In this document: positions 9,722 to 21,274 of the stretch, piece after piece
Layout: every line of letters begins with the position of its first letter
How positions within the stretch are numbered: position 1 is the first letter of the stretch
From: Medakamo hakoo
Lineage: Eukaryota; Chlorophyta; Trebouxiophyceae; Coccomyxaceae
Direction: 5' to 3'
Length of the DNA: 64,000 nt
Assembly: GCA_026636295.1 (NCBI GenBank)
Contig: CP089457.1
Location: 615,001 to 679,000 of the forward strand
Translations under genes and position numbers: made by a program
Notes under the pieces: model-generated
Told to the model about the DNA's origin: nothing
Seen by the model: only the letters and a program-made list of their open reading frames with translations
The model's database searches: none

Positions 9722-11832
9722 CTACACAAGGTCGTACCCGTCCCCACCCCCGTGCGGCCGGGCCATGGGGTCGTCCGCCCGCACCCGCTTCAGGCGGTAG
9801 GCTTCCATCTCCTCGGCCGTCGGCACGGCGCCGCCCTCGCCCTCGCCGCCCGCGCGCCGCTTGCCCGCGCCGCCGCCGCCGCCCTGCCGCGCCCGCTCGT
9901 CCTCTGCCCGGAGCGCCGCCTCCAGGGCGGCCGGGTCCAGGTCCGCCGCGCAGTCCGCGCCGCCACCGGCGCCCGATCCACCGGCCGCGTCCGGGCCCCA
10001 GGCGGCCGCGGACCCGGGCGGCGGCCGGGTGTGGCGCGCCGCGCCGCCGCCGGCCGCCGCCGGGTCGGCCGCGGCCGCCGCGGCCGCCGCCGCCCGCCGC
10101 CGCGCCGCGGCCTCCAGGTTGGCCGCCATCTGTTCCGCCGCCGCCGCGGCCGCCGCCTTGCCGGCTTCCCCCAGGCAGTGCGCCCCCCGCACCGTCGCGT
10201 GGCAGCACGCGTACCCCCACGACCCGGCGGCCCACCAGGACCCCCAGACGGACGTGTGGTTGCCGGGGAACACGTCTTCCTCGTACCTGGACCGCGCGGC
10301 CGCCGCACTGGCGCCGCCGCCGCCCTTGCCCGCCAGGGCGCGCCCGGTCGACGGGTCGTACTCAACGTACGCTTCCGTCTGGCCCGCGAGCAGGGGGGCC
10401 AGGGCCGGGTCGTCCGCGCGCGCGGCCGACGCGTCGCCGTACCTCTCCTTGACCGCAGCCGCTGCGCTTCCGTCCAGCGCCGCTTTGCGGGCGCGGTACG
10501 CGGCGTGCAGGGCGGCGGCCTGCGACGGGACGGCCGTGGCGTGGACTTCGCCCGCGCCTGCGGCAGCAGCCCGGGCCGCGTGCGCTTCCAGCGACGCCCA
10601 GGCGGCGTACTCGTCACCCGCCGTCCGCACAAAATTGTCGCCGGCAAAGGCTTTGCCGGCGGCGGGCAGGTCGGGCCGCGGGTCCTGGCGCATGGACCGG
10701 GATTTGGGGTCGTAGTACGCCGAGTCCGGGTCCAGGTTGAGCAGGTACTTGGCCGTGTCCTCCCGGATGCGCAGGTTGCGGACGGACCCGGTCGCGCCGC
10801 CGCCCGCCGTGCGCACGCGCTTCTCGACGGCCGCAAAGGCCGCGGCCGCGCCGTCGCCCACCTTGTCGGCGTCTCCACCGCCGCTGCCGCCAGCAATGGC
10901 GGTCGCGTCAGCCGGGCCGGCGCCGGCGCCTTCGTCGTCGTCGTCGGACGAGGAAGACGCGTCGTCGCCGTCGCGCTCACGGCCCTCAACCGCCTTGCCC
11001 TTGCCCTTTTTCCCGCCCGCAAAACGGGCCTCCAACTCCGCGGCTTTGGCCATTTCTTTTTTGGCGGCTTCGACTTTGTCGTACAGGTCCACGACCTTGT
11101 CGTACTCGGCCGGGTCGTACCCGCGCCACGTGTCACGGCGGGCGGCGTAGGACGCCAGGGCAGCCGCCGGGTCGGGCCCACTCGCGCCGACCTCGTCCGC
11201 CGCGATGTGCTTGCCGGTGAGCTTGGCGCCGCGGGCACGGGGGCGTTCCATGCAGTCCTTGGCCTTGTGCGTCATGGCGCCACAGCTGAATGGGTTGGGT
11301 GGGACGGGTGGGACGGGGACGGGGCGTGAGTTTTTTGTTGGCGTGTCCAGCATGGCTGGGTCGGGGTGGGCGGCGGCGTGTGTTCCGCCGCTCGCGTGCG
11401 CGCAACCGTCCCACCGCCACCCACGGGTTCCACGCCCCCGCACGCGAGTCCGCAAACACCCACAGACGCGGCAAGAGGCACGCAACCCCCGTCCCACCGC
11501 CCTTTCACCCCCCAAAACACTCCAAAAACTCACTTTTCGCACGCGCCCTTGCGGTAGCCGCTCGCCTTCGGTCCGGCCACCCCACGCGGGCGCACGCCCT
11601 GGTCCAGCGAGTCCTTGCCGCCCGGGCGCCAGTCCCGCTGGTGTTTGAGCGAGGGAGCGTCCGACTTCAAGTACCAGGGCGCGGACGCCATGTACTGCGG
11701 AATGTGGGGATTGATTTCCTTGCCATCCTCATCTACCGCGGCCGGGGCCAGGCCCGCTTTCCGGGCTTCCTCCAGGTCGCGGGCGCGGCGAAAATCCTCG
11801 TGAGACTTGAACGCATTGTTGGCGGACGCCAT
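9722..11832 (-). CDS. SLU7: Pre-mRNA splicing factor SLU7
   Basis: Exons are 11832-11534 and 11285-9722, giving 620 aa; GTGAGT and TTCAG sites join in phase 2. The N-terminus has the SLU7 signature [16 protein letters not shown] and the linker that leads to the zinc knuckle. The knuckle is assembled across the splice as C98-C101-H106-C111 (CX2CX4HX4C, within [16 protein letters not shown]), followed by ERPR. Later blocks [45 protein letters not shown] and [15 protein letters not shown] are also family hallmarks. SLU7 acts in the second step of splicing, holding the free 5' exon for 3' splice-site choice. A low-complexity Ala/Gly region precedes the conserved C-terminal part ([17 protein letters not shown]). 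It is divergent with BRF1, with 486 nt between the starts. Confidence 0.95.
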
Positions 11833-12318
11833 GGTGGCTTGTGTACCGAGGCGGACGACAGCGGCGGGCGCAGACAGCGAGCGTGCGGCGTGGGGGCGCG
11901 CTCTAAAAGACGCGACTGCGCGCCTCACGCGCGCTCGTCGCTGAGCGGGCCTGGCGTGGCGCACGCGGGTGTGTGCGGTTTGAGCGGCGCCCGTGCGCCG
12001 AGGCCAGAGGCGCGCCGCTCCGGAAAAGAAAAGGGAAGTGAGGCAGCGGCGGAGCGTTTTTTGCTCGCCCTGCACAAATTGGTTTTGCTTCCGGCACGGC
12101 GCCGCCCCCGTGCCACTCTCGCTTCCCGCCTCTCTCAGGCAGAGCAGAGCAGAGCACGCGCATATACGTCTGGGCCTTTGAGCCAGCCGCGGCAGCGGAG
12201 CGTGTGTCGACGACGCAAGAAGAAGGCTTCTCTTCGACACTCTCCACTCGCAGCCGTCGGCCCTGGCCATTCCCTTTCGCGTTTCTTTTGACGGCCCGCA
12301 CACGCACACGCCGCCGCC
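11833..12318. promoter_or_regulatory. Divergent promoter region SLU7 / BRF1
   Basis: A 486-nt spacer with a relatively AT-richer CATATACG patch near 12158-12165 on the BRF1 side. No gene or clear repeat is seen. Confidence 0.45.
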
Positions 12319-15084
12319 ATGGTCTACTGCTCCCACTGCCAGGCCGACGTGGAGGTGGATGTGGACGATGCCAAGGGCTTTTCGTAAGTTTTTGAGGCGG
12401 TAGGGGCGTGGCGGGCGTGGTTCTTCTCTTGCTCCCACTCCCGCTCTCTCTCACGCGACCACCCCCATCCCCACCCCTCCCGCGCACACAGCTGCTGCAC
12501 GTCCTGCGGTCGTGTGCTGGAAGACGTCGCCTTCTCATCCGACGTCACGTTCACCAAAGGCCCGGGCGGCGAAGCCACGGCGGACGGGCATTACGTGTCC
12601 GACGTCGCCGCGACGCGCGGCCTGGGGCGCATCGCGGGCGGGCGCCTGTACGGCTACCAGCTCGACTCGCACGAGAAATCCCTGGCCAAGGGCCGGGCCG
12701 AGGTCGGTCACCTGGTCGACCGCCTGGCCATCCGCCCGCGTGACGCGGCCGCCGAAGCCGCGCACCGCCTGTACGGGCTGGCCCTGCAGAAAAACTTCAC
12801 GCGCGGGCGGCGGACGGCCCAGGTCGCGGCCGCGTGCCTGTACGCCGTCTGCCGCCAGGACGCCAAGCCGTTCATGTTGATCGACTTTGCGGACGCGCTG
12901 CAAGTCAACGTGTACGTCCTGGGCGCCGTCTTCCTGCAGCTGTGCCGCCTGCTGCGGCTGGAGGAACAGCCGGCGTTCGCCCGCCCGGTCGACCCGTCGC
13001 TCTACCTGCACCGGTTCGCGGACCGGCTGCGCCTGGGCCGCCGCATGCCCGCCGTCGCGGCGACGGCCCTGCGCCTGGTCGCGTCCATGAAGCGGGACTG
13101 GATGGCGACGGGGCGGCGGCCCGCGGGCGTGTGTGGTGCGGCCCTCTTCATCGCCGCCCACGTGCACGGGTGCGAGCGGAGCCGCAAGGACGTGGTCGCG
13201 GTCGTCCACGTCGGCGAGGGCACCCTCGCCCGGCGCGTCTCCGAGTTCGCTGCCACCGCCGCCGGCGGCCTGACGGTCGCGGAGTTTGAGGCGCACGCCC
13301 GGGCCCTGGACGCCGAAACGTCGCGCGCCCTGGGCGGCCCGCCGCCGCTCCCCGCCCTCGCGGCGGGCGCGGGCGCGGCCGCGGCCGCGGCCGGCGCGGG
13401 CGCTGCCTGGACCCTGGGCGGCGGCGGCGGGCCGTCCGCGCCCGCCGCCCCACCCCCGCCGCCCGGCCCGCCCGGTGCGCCGCCACCCCCTCCCCCGCCC
13501 CCCGCCCGCGTCGGCTGCCAGCACACGGCCCTGGGAGCCGCCCCGCCCTTTGCCCACGGCCTGTGCCGCGGCTGTTACGCCGAGTTTTTGCACGCGTGCG
13601 GCGGGGGAGGGCCCGCGGCCGGTGGTGGGGCCGACCCGCCCGCGTACGCCCGGTCTGTGCTGGCGGCGGGACGGGCGGCGGAAGCGGCGGAGGCGGCGAG
13701 GCTGGCGGCCGCGGCCGAGGCCGCAGACGTGCCCGCCCTGCCAGCGCCGCCGCCAAAGCGCGGCCGCCCGCCGCGCCGGGACGCCGCCGCCGCCGCGGCA
13801 GCCGACGCGGCTGCCGCGGCCGAAGAAGAAGCGGAATTTGACGCGACGCTGGCGGCCGTGGCGGCGGACGTGGCGGGCGGGCGGGAGAGCGCGCTGACAA
13901 AAGCGCTGGCGGCCGAGGCGGCGGCGGCGGAGTCCGGGCGGCCGGCGGGGCGGGCGGGCGGTGGGCCGACCAGTCCGTCCGCGCCCAGTCCCACGCCCGC
14001 GGACGTGCCACAGCCGCGTCGCCGGTCTGGGCGGGCGGCCCCACCGCCTCGCCTGGGCGGCCTGGCCACGCCGGCGCCGCCGCCGCCGCCTCCAGCCATG
14101 CGCGCCGCGGCCTCGCGCGCGGCAGCCGTCGCGGCCGAAGCCGCGGCCGCCGCGGCGGCGCGCGCGGCGGCGGGCGCGTCCGCTGCCGAGGTGGTCGCCG
14201 CCGCCACCGCCGCCGGCGCGACGGGCACCAAGGTCCGGTCGGCGGCCGTCGCGCTGGTCGAGGCCGCCCGCCCGCCCGCGACCGCGGCGCCGGCCGCCGA
14301 CGGCGGCGCTCCAGGCACGACGCACGGCGAAGACCTGTCCGACCTGGACGACGACGAAGCCGCCGCGTACTTGCACACGCCCGACGAAGTCGCCCTCCGG
14401 TCCCGCATCTGGGAGGAGCTGCACCGGGACTACCTGGACGCGCAGGCGGCCAAGGCGGCGGCCGCGGCCGCGGCCGCGGCCGCCGCGGCCGAACAGCAGG
14501 CTGCAGCGGCGGCGGCCGCGGCGGCGGCGGCGGCCGACGCCGCGGCCGCCGCCGGCCCGGACTCCAAAGCCGGCATTCTGGAAGCGGCTGGTGCTGCGGA
14601 CGGCACGACGGCGGCCGCGCCCGCCCAACCACCGCCCGTGAAAGTCAAGCGCCCGCGCGGCCGCCCGCTGGGCTCCCGCACAAAGCCGCGCCCTGAAGAC
14701 GCGCTGGGCCCGGCCGAAACGTCGGAGGCAGCGGCCCGGCGCATGCTGGCCGCCCGCAAGCTGTCCAGTAAAATCAATTACAACGTCTTGGCGGACCTGT
14801 TCCGTGAGGACGGCGGCGGCGGTGGCGGCGGCGGCGGCTCGGGTGGAAGTGGGGCGGGTGTGGTGGCTGCGACGCCGTCCGTCTTGCCGACGCCCGCGCC
14901 GGCCAGCCCGGGGCGGCGTGGGCGGCCAGCATCAGCGGTGAGCGGTCCGCCACCGGCCAGCCCGAGCACGCGGGCGACGCCAGCCAAGAAAAAGGCGAAG
15001 AAGAGCGATGGCAAGGAGAAGGAGAAAGCTGCACCGCCGGTGGCCGCCCAGCCGCGGCCGACGCGGGCGGGCGGGCGACGGTGA
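12319..15084 (+). CDS. BRF1: TFIIIB subunit BRF1 (TFIIB-related factor)
   Basis: Exons are 12319-12383 and 12492-15084, giving 885 aa. The zinc ribbon is built across the intron: C4, C7, C24 and C27. Two cyclin folds follow; the first contains [19 protein letters not shown] and [20 protein letters not shown], near-identical in arrangement to other BRF1 proteins. BRF1 recruits RNA polymerase III to tRNA and 5S genes with TBP and BDP1. A second Cys/His cluster (near residue 345: CQH, then HGLCRGCY) may bind zinc. Around residue 781, [18 protein letters not shown] matches BRF homology block II, the TBP-binding segment. Long poly-Ala and Pro-rich linkers separate the blocks, making the protein larger than usual. 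The end is lysine-rich. Confidence 0.95.
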
Positions 15085-15634
15085 GGGAGGGAGTGGGTGT
15101 ACCATTGATTTGTGCTTGTAATTTGTATGCGTTGACGTCTTGCAGTGCCTCACTCCGTGGCGGGGCGTCGATGACGACGGGGGTGGGGAGACAGGCGGGG
15201 AGGGGAAGGGGGGCAGCGGGGCGCGGCCGCCGCCGCGAAGGTGGGCCGCTCCCCCCTCCCAGACCTGTTTTTCCACGGGACGCCCCTTGCAAGAGAGCGT
15301 TTCTCCCCCTCTTTCTCCCTTTTACCCTTCGTTTTCTCGAGCGAGCGTCGCCTCGCCTGACTTTTTGAGGTGCGGCGGGAGCGAAGAGAAGGCGGCGGGA
15401 GGGCAGGCCGGGACGGCATGCACAGCCGCGCGGAGAGCAGATGCTCCCGCCGCGTCGCACACTCCGAGACGGCGCCGCGCCGGGCCAGGCAGGCCGCCAT
15501 CTCCATCAGCCCGCCTCCACAAAACTGTCAAATTGCGTGGTGGTTGCCATGGCCGGAGGAGGAGGGGACGACGCACCGTGTCACACGTCCCACGCACGCC
15601 TCACGCCTCAACCGCCAAAAAAAAAACAGGCCCC
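15085..15634. other. Intergenic: BRF1 3' end and promoter of the pseudokinase gene
   Basis: Apart from TGTAA at 15117, this 550-nt stretch holds G-rich and C-rich patches and an A10 run just before CAG|G at 15628. That site could be a 3' splice site for an intron in the 5' UTR. I see no gene. Confidence 0.5.
15117..15121 (+). terminator. TGTAA polyadenylation-type signal
   Basis: TGTAA lies 33 nt after the BRF1 stop. Confidence 0.6.
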
Positions 15635-15777
15635 ATGCGTGGAAGCAACGCCCGCAAGTTCGCGGCGGCCGCCGCCCTGGCCGCCCTCCTGGCCGCGTCC
15701 GTGCCCCAGGGCGCGGAAGCGCACGGCCGCCGCTGGTACGAGCGCCAGGCCCAGATCCAGGCCCAGCAGGCGCAGGC

Positions 15778-15809
<32 letters not shown>

Positions 15810-18535
15810 CTGCGCCCGCGCCCGCTGTCGTGGCGCCCGCGCCCTCCTCCGGCCCTCCGGCCACGGTCGGCGACATCGCCCAGCCCGCGCCCGCGCCGCC
15901 GGCGCCGCCGACAGCGGACGTCCAGGAAGTGCCGGCGGCGGCGGCGGCGGCTGGTTCTTCTTCCCCGTCCGTGCCGGCCAACCCCGCGCCACCGGCCGCG
16001 GAGGAGGAGAAGAAAGCCGCCGAGCCGGTCATCGTCCCGGCCGCCGCGGCTGCCGCCGCGCCTGCCGCTGAAGCCAAGCCGGTGGAAGGAGCCAAGCCTA
16101 AGGCTGCGCCCGCGCCCGCCCAGGCGCCCGCGGCCGCGCCGGTCGCCCGCGTCCCGGCCGTCAACGCCGTCGTCCACCTGGGCGGCGCGGGCGCGGCCGG
16201 GCCGGGCGCCTCCGTCCCCGCCGACAAGTCTGCCGCCGTCGCTGCCGCCGTGGCGGACGTCCTGAAAGTCCCCGTCGACGCCGTCTCCGTCCAGGGCGGT
16301 GGTTCTGCCGCCGGCCGGCGCCGCCTGCACCAGACGGCGGGGCTGTCCGTCTCCACCGCCTCCTCCCTGTATGGCCGGCGCCGCGCCGGCGGGTCCGGCG
16401 CCGACGGCATGCAAGCCGCGGGCGACGGCTCCCTGCCCATCGACGACGTCAAAGTGACCGTCTCCGCCCCGCCCGGCCAGGCGGCCGACCTGGCCGCCCG
16501 CCTGCGCGACGCGGCCGCCAACGGCGAGCTGGCCAAGGCCCTGCGCAAGCACGGCCTGGACGTGCCGCTGCCGGACGGCGCCAAGGGCGGGTCGGGCGCC
16601 AAGAAGCTGGGCCCGGGCCCCATTGCCGGCATTGCCGTCGGTTCCTTGGCCGGCCTGTTTTTGCTCGGCGGCCTGTTGTGGGCGCTGCTGACGTGCGCGT
16701 GCTGCGCGGGCGGTGCGGCCGCGTCGGCCGAACGCCGGGAACGTCGGGAGCGCGCCCGTGCTGAGAAAGCGGAAGCCGCGGCTGCCGCGGCTGCTGCTGC
16801 CGGTGGCGCCGCTGCTGTCGGCGGCGGCTGGTGGCCGTTCAAGGCCCGGTCGGGCGCGGTCGCGGACGAGGGCGCGGCGCTCGAGGGCGCGGAACAGGGC
16901 CTGGGCGGCAAGGCCGAGGAAAAGGCCGCGAAAGCCGCGGCGGCGGCGGAAGCCAAGGCCGCCAAAGCCACGGCGGCGGCCGAGGCCCGGGCCGCCAAAG
17001 CGGCCGCCAAAGAAGCTGCGGCGCTCCAGGCGGCGGCCGCCAAGGCGGAAGCCGCCGCCGCGAAGGCGGCCGCGGCCGAAGAGGCCAAGGCCGCTAAAGC
17101 GGCCGCGAAAGACGCGCGGGCGGCCGCCGCCGCGACTGCCGCGGCGACTGCGGCGGCGTCCGTGCCCGCCGCCGCTGCAGCCGCTGCCGTCGCCCAGGCC
17201 TCCACGGCCGACGACCGGGTCGCGTCCACGGCCCAGATGCTGCGCGAGTACGCGTCTGAGTTGGCGGCCCCCCTGCCGGCCGGTGCGACGTCGCCGCGCG
17301 GCGCCGTCGGCGGCCGCGCCGCGTCCACCGTCGCGGGCCTGACGACCGCCCGCGCCCACATCCCGCCGCCGCCGCCGGCCGCGGCCCCCACCCTGACCGC
17401 CGGCGAGCTGTCGTCTCGCCTGGCGGGCGCCTCGGAAGGCCTGGCCGCCTACACGGCGGGCCTGTCGGTGAAGACGGCCGCGCCGCTCGTCGCGTCGGTG
17501 CTCGCGTCTGCGCGCGCGCGCCGCGCGGCCGGCGCCGCGCCCGAGCCGGGGTCCGAGGACGAGGTCGCCCTGCACGCCATCGCCCGGTCCCTGCTGGACA
17601 ACCCCAAGTTTGCGGGGGGGCGGTACGTCGTGGAGGGCGCGGCCATCGCGTCCGCGACGTCGGTGGCGGCGCCCGCGCGCGGCCCCGGCGGCGCGCCCGC
17701 GGAGCTGCTCTTCTACGCCGACCCCGCCGAATTCGCGTCGGCCCGCCGCTTCCTGGCCCAGGCCCGCAACCCGGAGTTTGTGCCTGCGCTGCTGGACGTG
17801 TATGAGGCCGGCAAAGCGCCGCTGGTGGGGCTGGACGGCTCGGCCGCGGCCGCGGGCAGCGTGCTGAAAGCGACGGGCGCGCTCGCGGTCGAGCGCGGCC
17901 GCCAGACGCTGGCGGAGTGGCTGGCGTCGGAAAAGTGCCCGCCCGCGCCCGCCCAGAAAGCCGCGCTCGTCAACGTGCTGGAAGCCCTGGCCTACCTGCA
18001 CGGCCGCCAGGTCGTCCACCGGGACGTCCGCCCGGGCGCGGTGCGCTGGGCCGAGGGCGCGGGCCGCTGGCGCCTCGGCCTGCCCGTCGGCGCCTGGGCG
18101 CGGGCCGGCCACCCGGGCCCGCTGACCTACTCCCTGCGCCACGCCGCGCCCGAGCTGGTGGCGGCGGACGCGCGCGCCGCGGGCGAGCGCCTGGCGGCGG
18201 GCGGCGGCGCCGCGCCCCGCTCGCTGGCGGTCGCTGAAGCGCCCGCCTCGGCCGTCGCCGACCCGGCGTCCGACGTCTGGGCGGCGGGCGTGCTGGCGTG
18301 GGAGCTCATGACGGGCGCCCCCCTGTTCGGGGCCAACTACTCGGACGAGCAGGTGGCGGCCATGCTGCTCGGCTTCCGCAAGCTGCCCTTCGAGGCGGAT
18401 CCGAGCCTGTGGGTCGGCTTCCGCGACGCGCGCGCGGCCGCCCTGGTCAAGACGCTGCTGGCCCGGGCCCCGGCCGACCGCCCCAGCGCGGCGGCGGCCC
18501 TGCGCGAGGCCGTCCGCTACGTGGCTGGCAGCTGA
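15635..18535 (+). CDS. Single-pass membrane protein with C-terminal pseudokinase domain
   Basis: A single exon of 966 aa. Residues 1-~29 form a signal peptide (basic start, Ala/Leu core, ending near GAEAHG). A ~10-residue Gln run, Ala/Pro-rich ectodomain and one transmembrane helix around 327-356 (IAGIAVGSLAGLFLLGGLLW, then CACC) follow. An Arg-rich stop-transfer and a long Ala/Lys/Glu helix come next. From ~690 the sequence resembles a protein kinase: VVHRDVRPGAVRW, HAAPELV, DVWAAGVLAWELMTGAPLF and a final RPSAAAALREAV. Key residues are missing. The beta-3 lysine position reads LLFYADP. The HRD loop has Arg for Lys and lacks the metal-binding Asn. No DFG is found where LGLPVG stands. It is therefore predicted to be a receptor-like pseudokinase. 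The in-frame upstream extension has unlike composition, so this ATG is preferred. Confidence 0.72.
15779..15808 (+). repeat. CAG (Gln) trinucleotide repeat in coding sequence
   Basis: Ten perfect CAG codons in the predicted ectodomain of the pseudokinase gene. Confidence 0.9.
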
Positions 18536-18876
18536 GCGGTAAGGGTGGGCGGGGCGGGATGGGATGGTGAGTGTGTGGGAAGTCTCCCGTGCGTGTGTGG
18601 GCAGGGGTGTCGGGGAGTGCACACGTGCGAGCGGGGGGGTGGGTCGGGGACTGGGGGTGGGATGCGTCACATCAACGCCAGCGTGCGCCCGTCAAATTTT
18701 CCAAAGCCCTTGGCGGGCGCACGGTGCGCGTACACTCTTTTCCTTTGGGCGGGGACCCTTCCACAGAAAAACAAGGACAACACATGGAGGGGTTGGGGTT
18801 TTGGAGGGAGGGCGGCTGGGAGAGAACATGAAAAGACGCGCCCCCTTGTTCGCGCGCGCATCGTCCCACCCCTGTG

Positions 18877-18881
18877 TGTAA
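18877..18881 (+). terminator. TGTAA polyadenylation-type signal
   Basis: TGTAA lies 342 nt after the pseudokinase stop, which implies a long 3' UTR if used. Confidence 0.4.
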
Positions 18882-18914
18882 AATTTGACTTTTTGCGTCG
18901 GAAAAAAGCATGTG

Positions 18915-18919
18915 TTACA
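18915..18919 (-). terminator. TGTAA polyadenylation-type signal
   Basis: TGTAA on the minus strand, 67 nt downstream of the WAPL stop. It sits 34 nt from the opposing TGTAA, so the two 3' UTRs probably overlap. Confidence 0.55.
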
Positions 18920-18986
18920 CAGAACAGGGAGGGCAGAAGCAAAAAAATGAAGGGGACACACAAAACATGGCACACACGCTCGCTGG

Positions 18987-21211
18987 TCACCCTCCCCCCG
19001 CCGCCGGCAGGGCCGCGACCAGGGCTTTCAGCACGCGCTGCAGGCTGGCCGCGGCGCGAGGCGTGATCGCGCCCGCCCGCGCGTAGAAGCGCAGGCACTG
19101 CGCGACGGCGGCCGCCACGCCGCCCAGGCCGACGGACGCCGGGATGGCGGCCTCGACCGACGCGCGCGCCTCGGCCGCGCCGCCCAGCCCCTCCCACACG
19201 AACGCCAGGGCCACGGCCGCGTACGCTTCCAGGATGGAGGCTTCGCCCTCGTCGTCGTCAGCGGCGAGCGAGGCTTCCGTGGCGCCGGCGCGTGGGGAGC
19301 CGGGCGGGGAGGCAGCAGCGCGCGTGGGGGAGGGCGGCGGCCGGCCGCGGTCGGCGGCGGCCGGCGCGCCGCCGGCGCCGGCCGCGGTCGCGCCAAGGAT
19401 CCGCCCGCACGCCCGCAGCGCCGCCCCGCCATCCAGGGCCGCCACCTGCGCGCAGGCGGACGCGCCTCCACCATCGGCCAGGTTGATGAGTAGGCCCAGT
19501 GCGACGGACAGGCGCCGGGACGAGGCCAGGGCGGCGGCCCGGTCGGCGGCGGGGGAGGCGGACGCGCCTTCCGGCGGGAGCGCGGCCGCGAGCGCCCGCC
19601 CGGCCGCGGCCAGGCCGCCCGCCGCCATGACGGGCCCGCACCCGGGCCCGCCCGCCTGCGTCACGTTCATCAGCACAGCCAGGGCGACGCGCTCGCAGGC
19701 GGCCGCGGCGCGGGAGGGGTGGGACGGCGCCCCGGGCGCGCCGGGGTGGCCGCCCAGCGTGGCGGCCGTCGTGACCAGCCAGGCCGTGAAGGGGACGGAG
19801 GCGCGCGAGGGGCCGCCGCCGCCGCCGCCGCCGCACCAGCCACCGGCGGGCACGGCCGCGGCGAGCGCTCGGGCTTCATTGTCCGCGGCCGCGAAGGTCA
19901 GCTGCTCCACGCAGGTCAGGGCGGCGTGGAGGGGCCAGAGGAGGCGCGCGGCGCGCACGGCCGCGGCGTGGCGGGCGGCGGCCGCGGGCGAGGGCGGCGC
20001 GTGCGCATGCGCACCACCACTCGGCGGCCCGAATTCTTCCAGGGCGGTGGGTGGCAGGGCGGCGGCTTGGGCGCCCCGGACGGCGGCGGCGGCGGCCAGG
20101 GCGGCGACCGCGCCCGCGTCCCCCAGCGCGGCTTTCACGGCGTCGGACGGTCCGGCCGCCCCACTGCCGCCTCCACCGCCGCCGCCGCCGCCCGCCGCGG
20201 ACTCCACCGCCGCCGGGTCGGTCGTGTGCGCTATGGCCGCCATGAGGACGGAGGACGGGCAGGCGGAGGCGTGGGCGGGGACGGCCCGGGCCAGGACGCC
20301 GCCGCGCAGGAGGCGCAGCGCGCGCGTCGTGGCTTGCGGTGGTGGCGGGGGCGCGCCCGGGCCACCTGCCACGACCACGCTCCCGTCCGACAGGGCCGCC
20401 CCCGTCTCCGCGTCGGCGTGGCAGGCCAACAACGCGGTGGCCAGGCGCGCCGACGCGGGCACGGCCAGGGCGGCCCGGCACGCCGGGTCGGCGGCGAGGG
20501 ACAAGTAGCACGCGGCCAGGGGCAGGGCCAGGGACGCGGTCGTGGCCGCGTCGGCGGCGCCGGACAGGGCCGCCCGGACGGCCGTTTCCACGGCGGCCGC
20601 GCCGGCGGCCATGACGTCGCCGTACAGGCCGCCGGCCCGCAGGGCCAAGCGCCCGCGGCGGGAGGCGAGCACTTCGGCGACTTCCGCCGCGGCCGCGGCC
20701 GCGGCCGCGGTCGCGGGCGGGCGGGCTGCGTTCGCGCCGCCCCCACCGCCGCCCGCCCGCAGGCCGTCCAGCGCGTACTGCAGGCGGTCTTGCAGGTCAA
20801 AGGCTTCGCCCACCTCCTGGGCTTCGAGCACGGTGACGAGCGGCGGCGGCGCGGCCGGCGGTGCGGGCGCGCGCGGCGGCGCGGGCGGCGGTGGCGCGGC
20901 CGCGCGAGGGGGGGACGGGGCGGGGGCCGCAGCGGCTTTCGCCGTGCCACCGCCTCCACCACCAGCAGGCGTGCGCCGCACGGACGCCGCCTTGGTGGAC
21001 GCCGGCTGCGGCTTGGGCGGCGGCGGTGGGAGGGACTGCGGCACAGCGGCACGCCCACGCCCGCCACCACCCCGCCGCCCGGCCGGCCCGGCCGGCGTCG
21101 GCTCGGCCTGTGGTGGAGGCGGCCGCGGCAAGGAAGGCGGCGGCGACGCGGTCGGCGAGGACGCGGCGGGCAGGGGGCGCCGTTCGTCCGCCTTAGCGGT
21201 CGTGGTTTGGA

Positions 21212-21274
<63 letters not shown>

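Larger units (their letters stand above)
18536..18986. other. Convergent 3' region
   Basis: This 451-nt stretch separates the pseudokinase and WAPL stops. It holds a TGTAA on each strand and no conserved frame. Confidence 0.7.
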
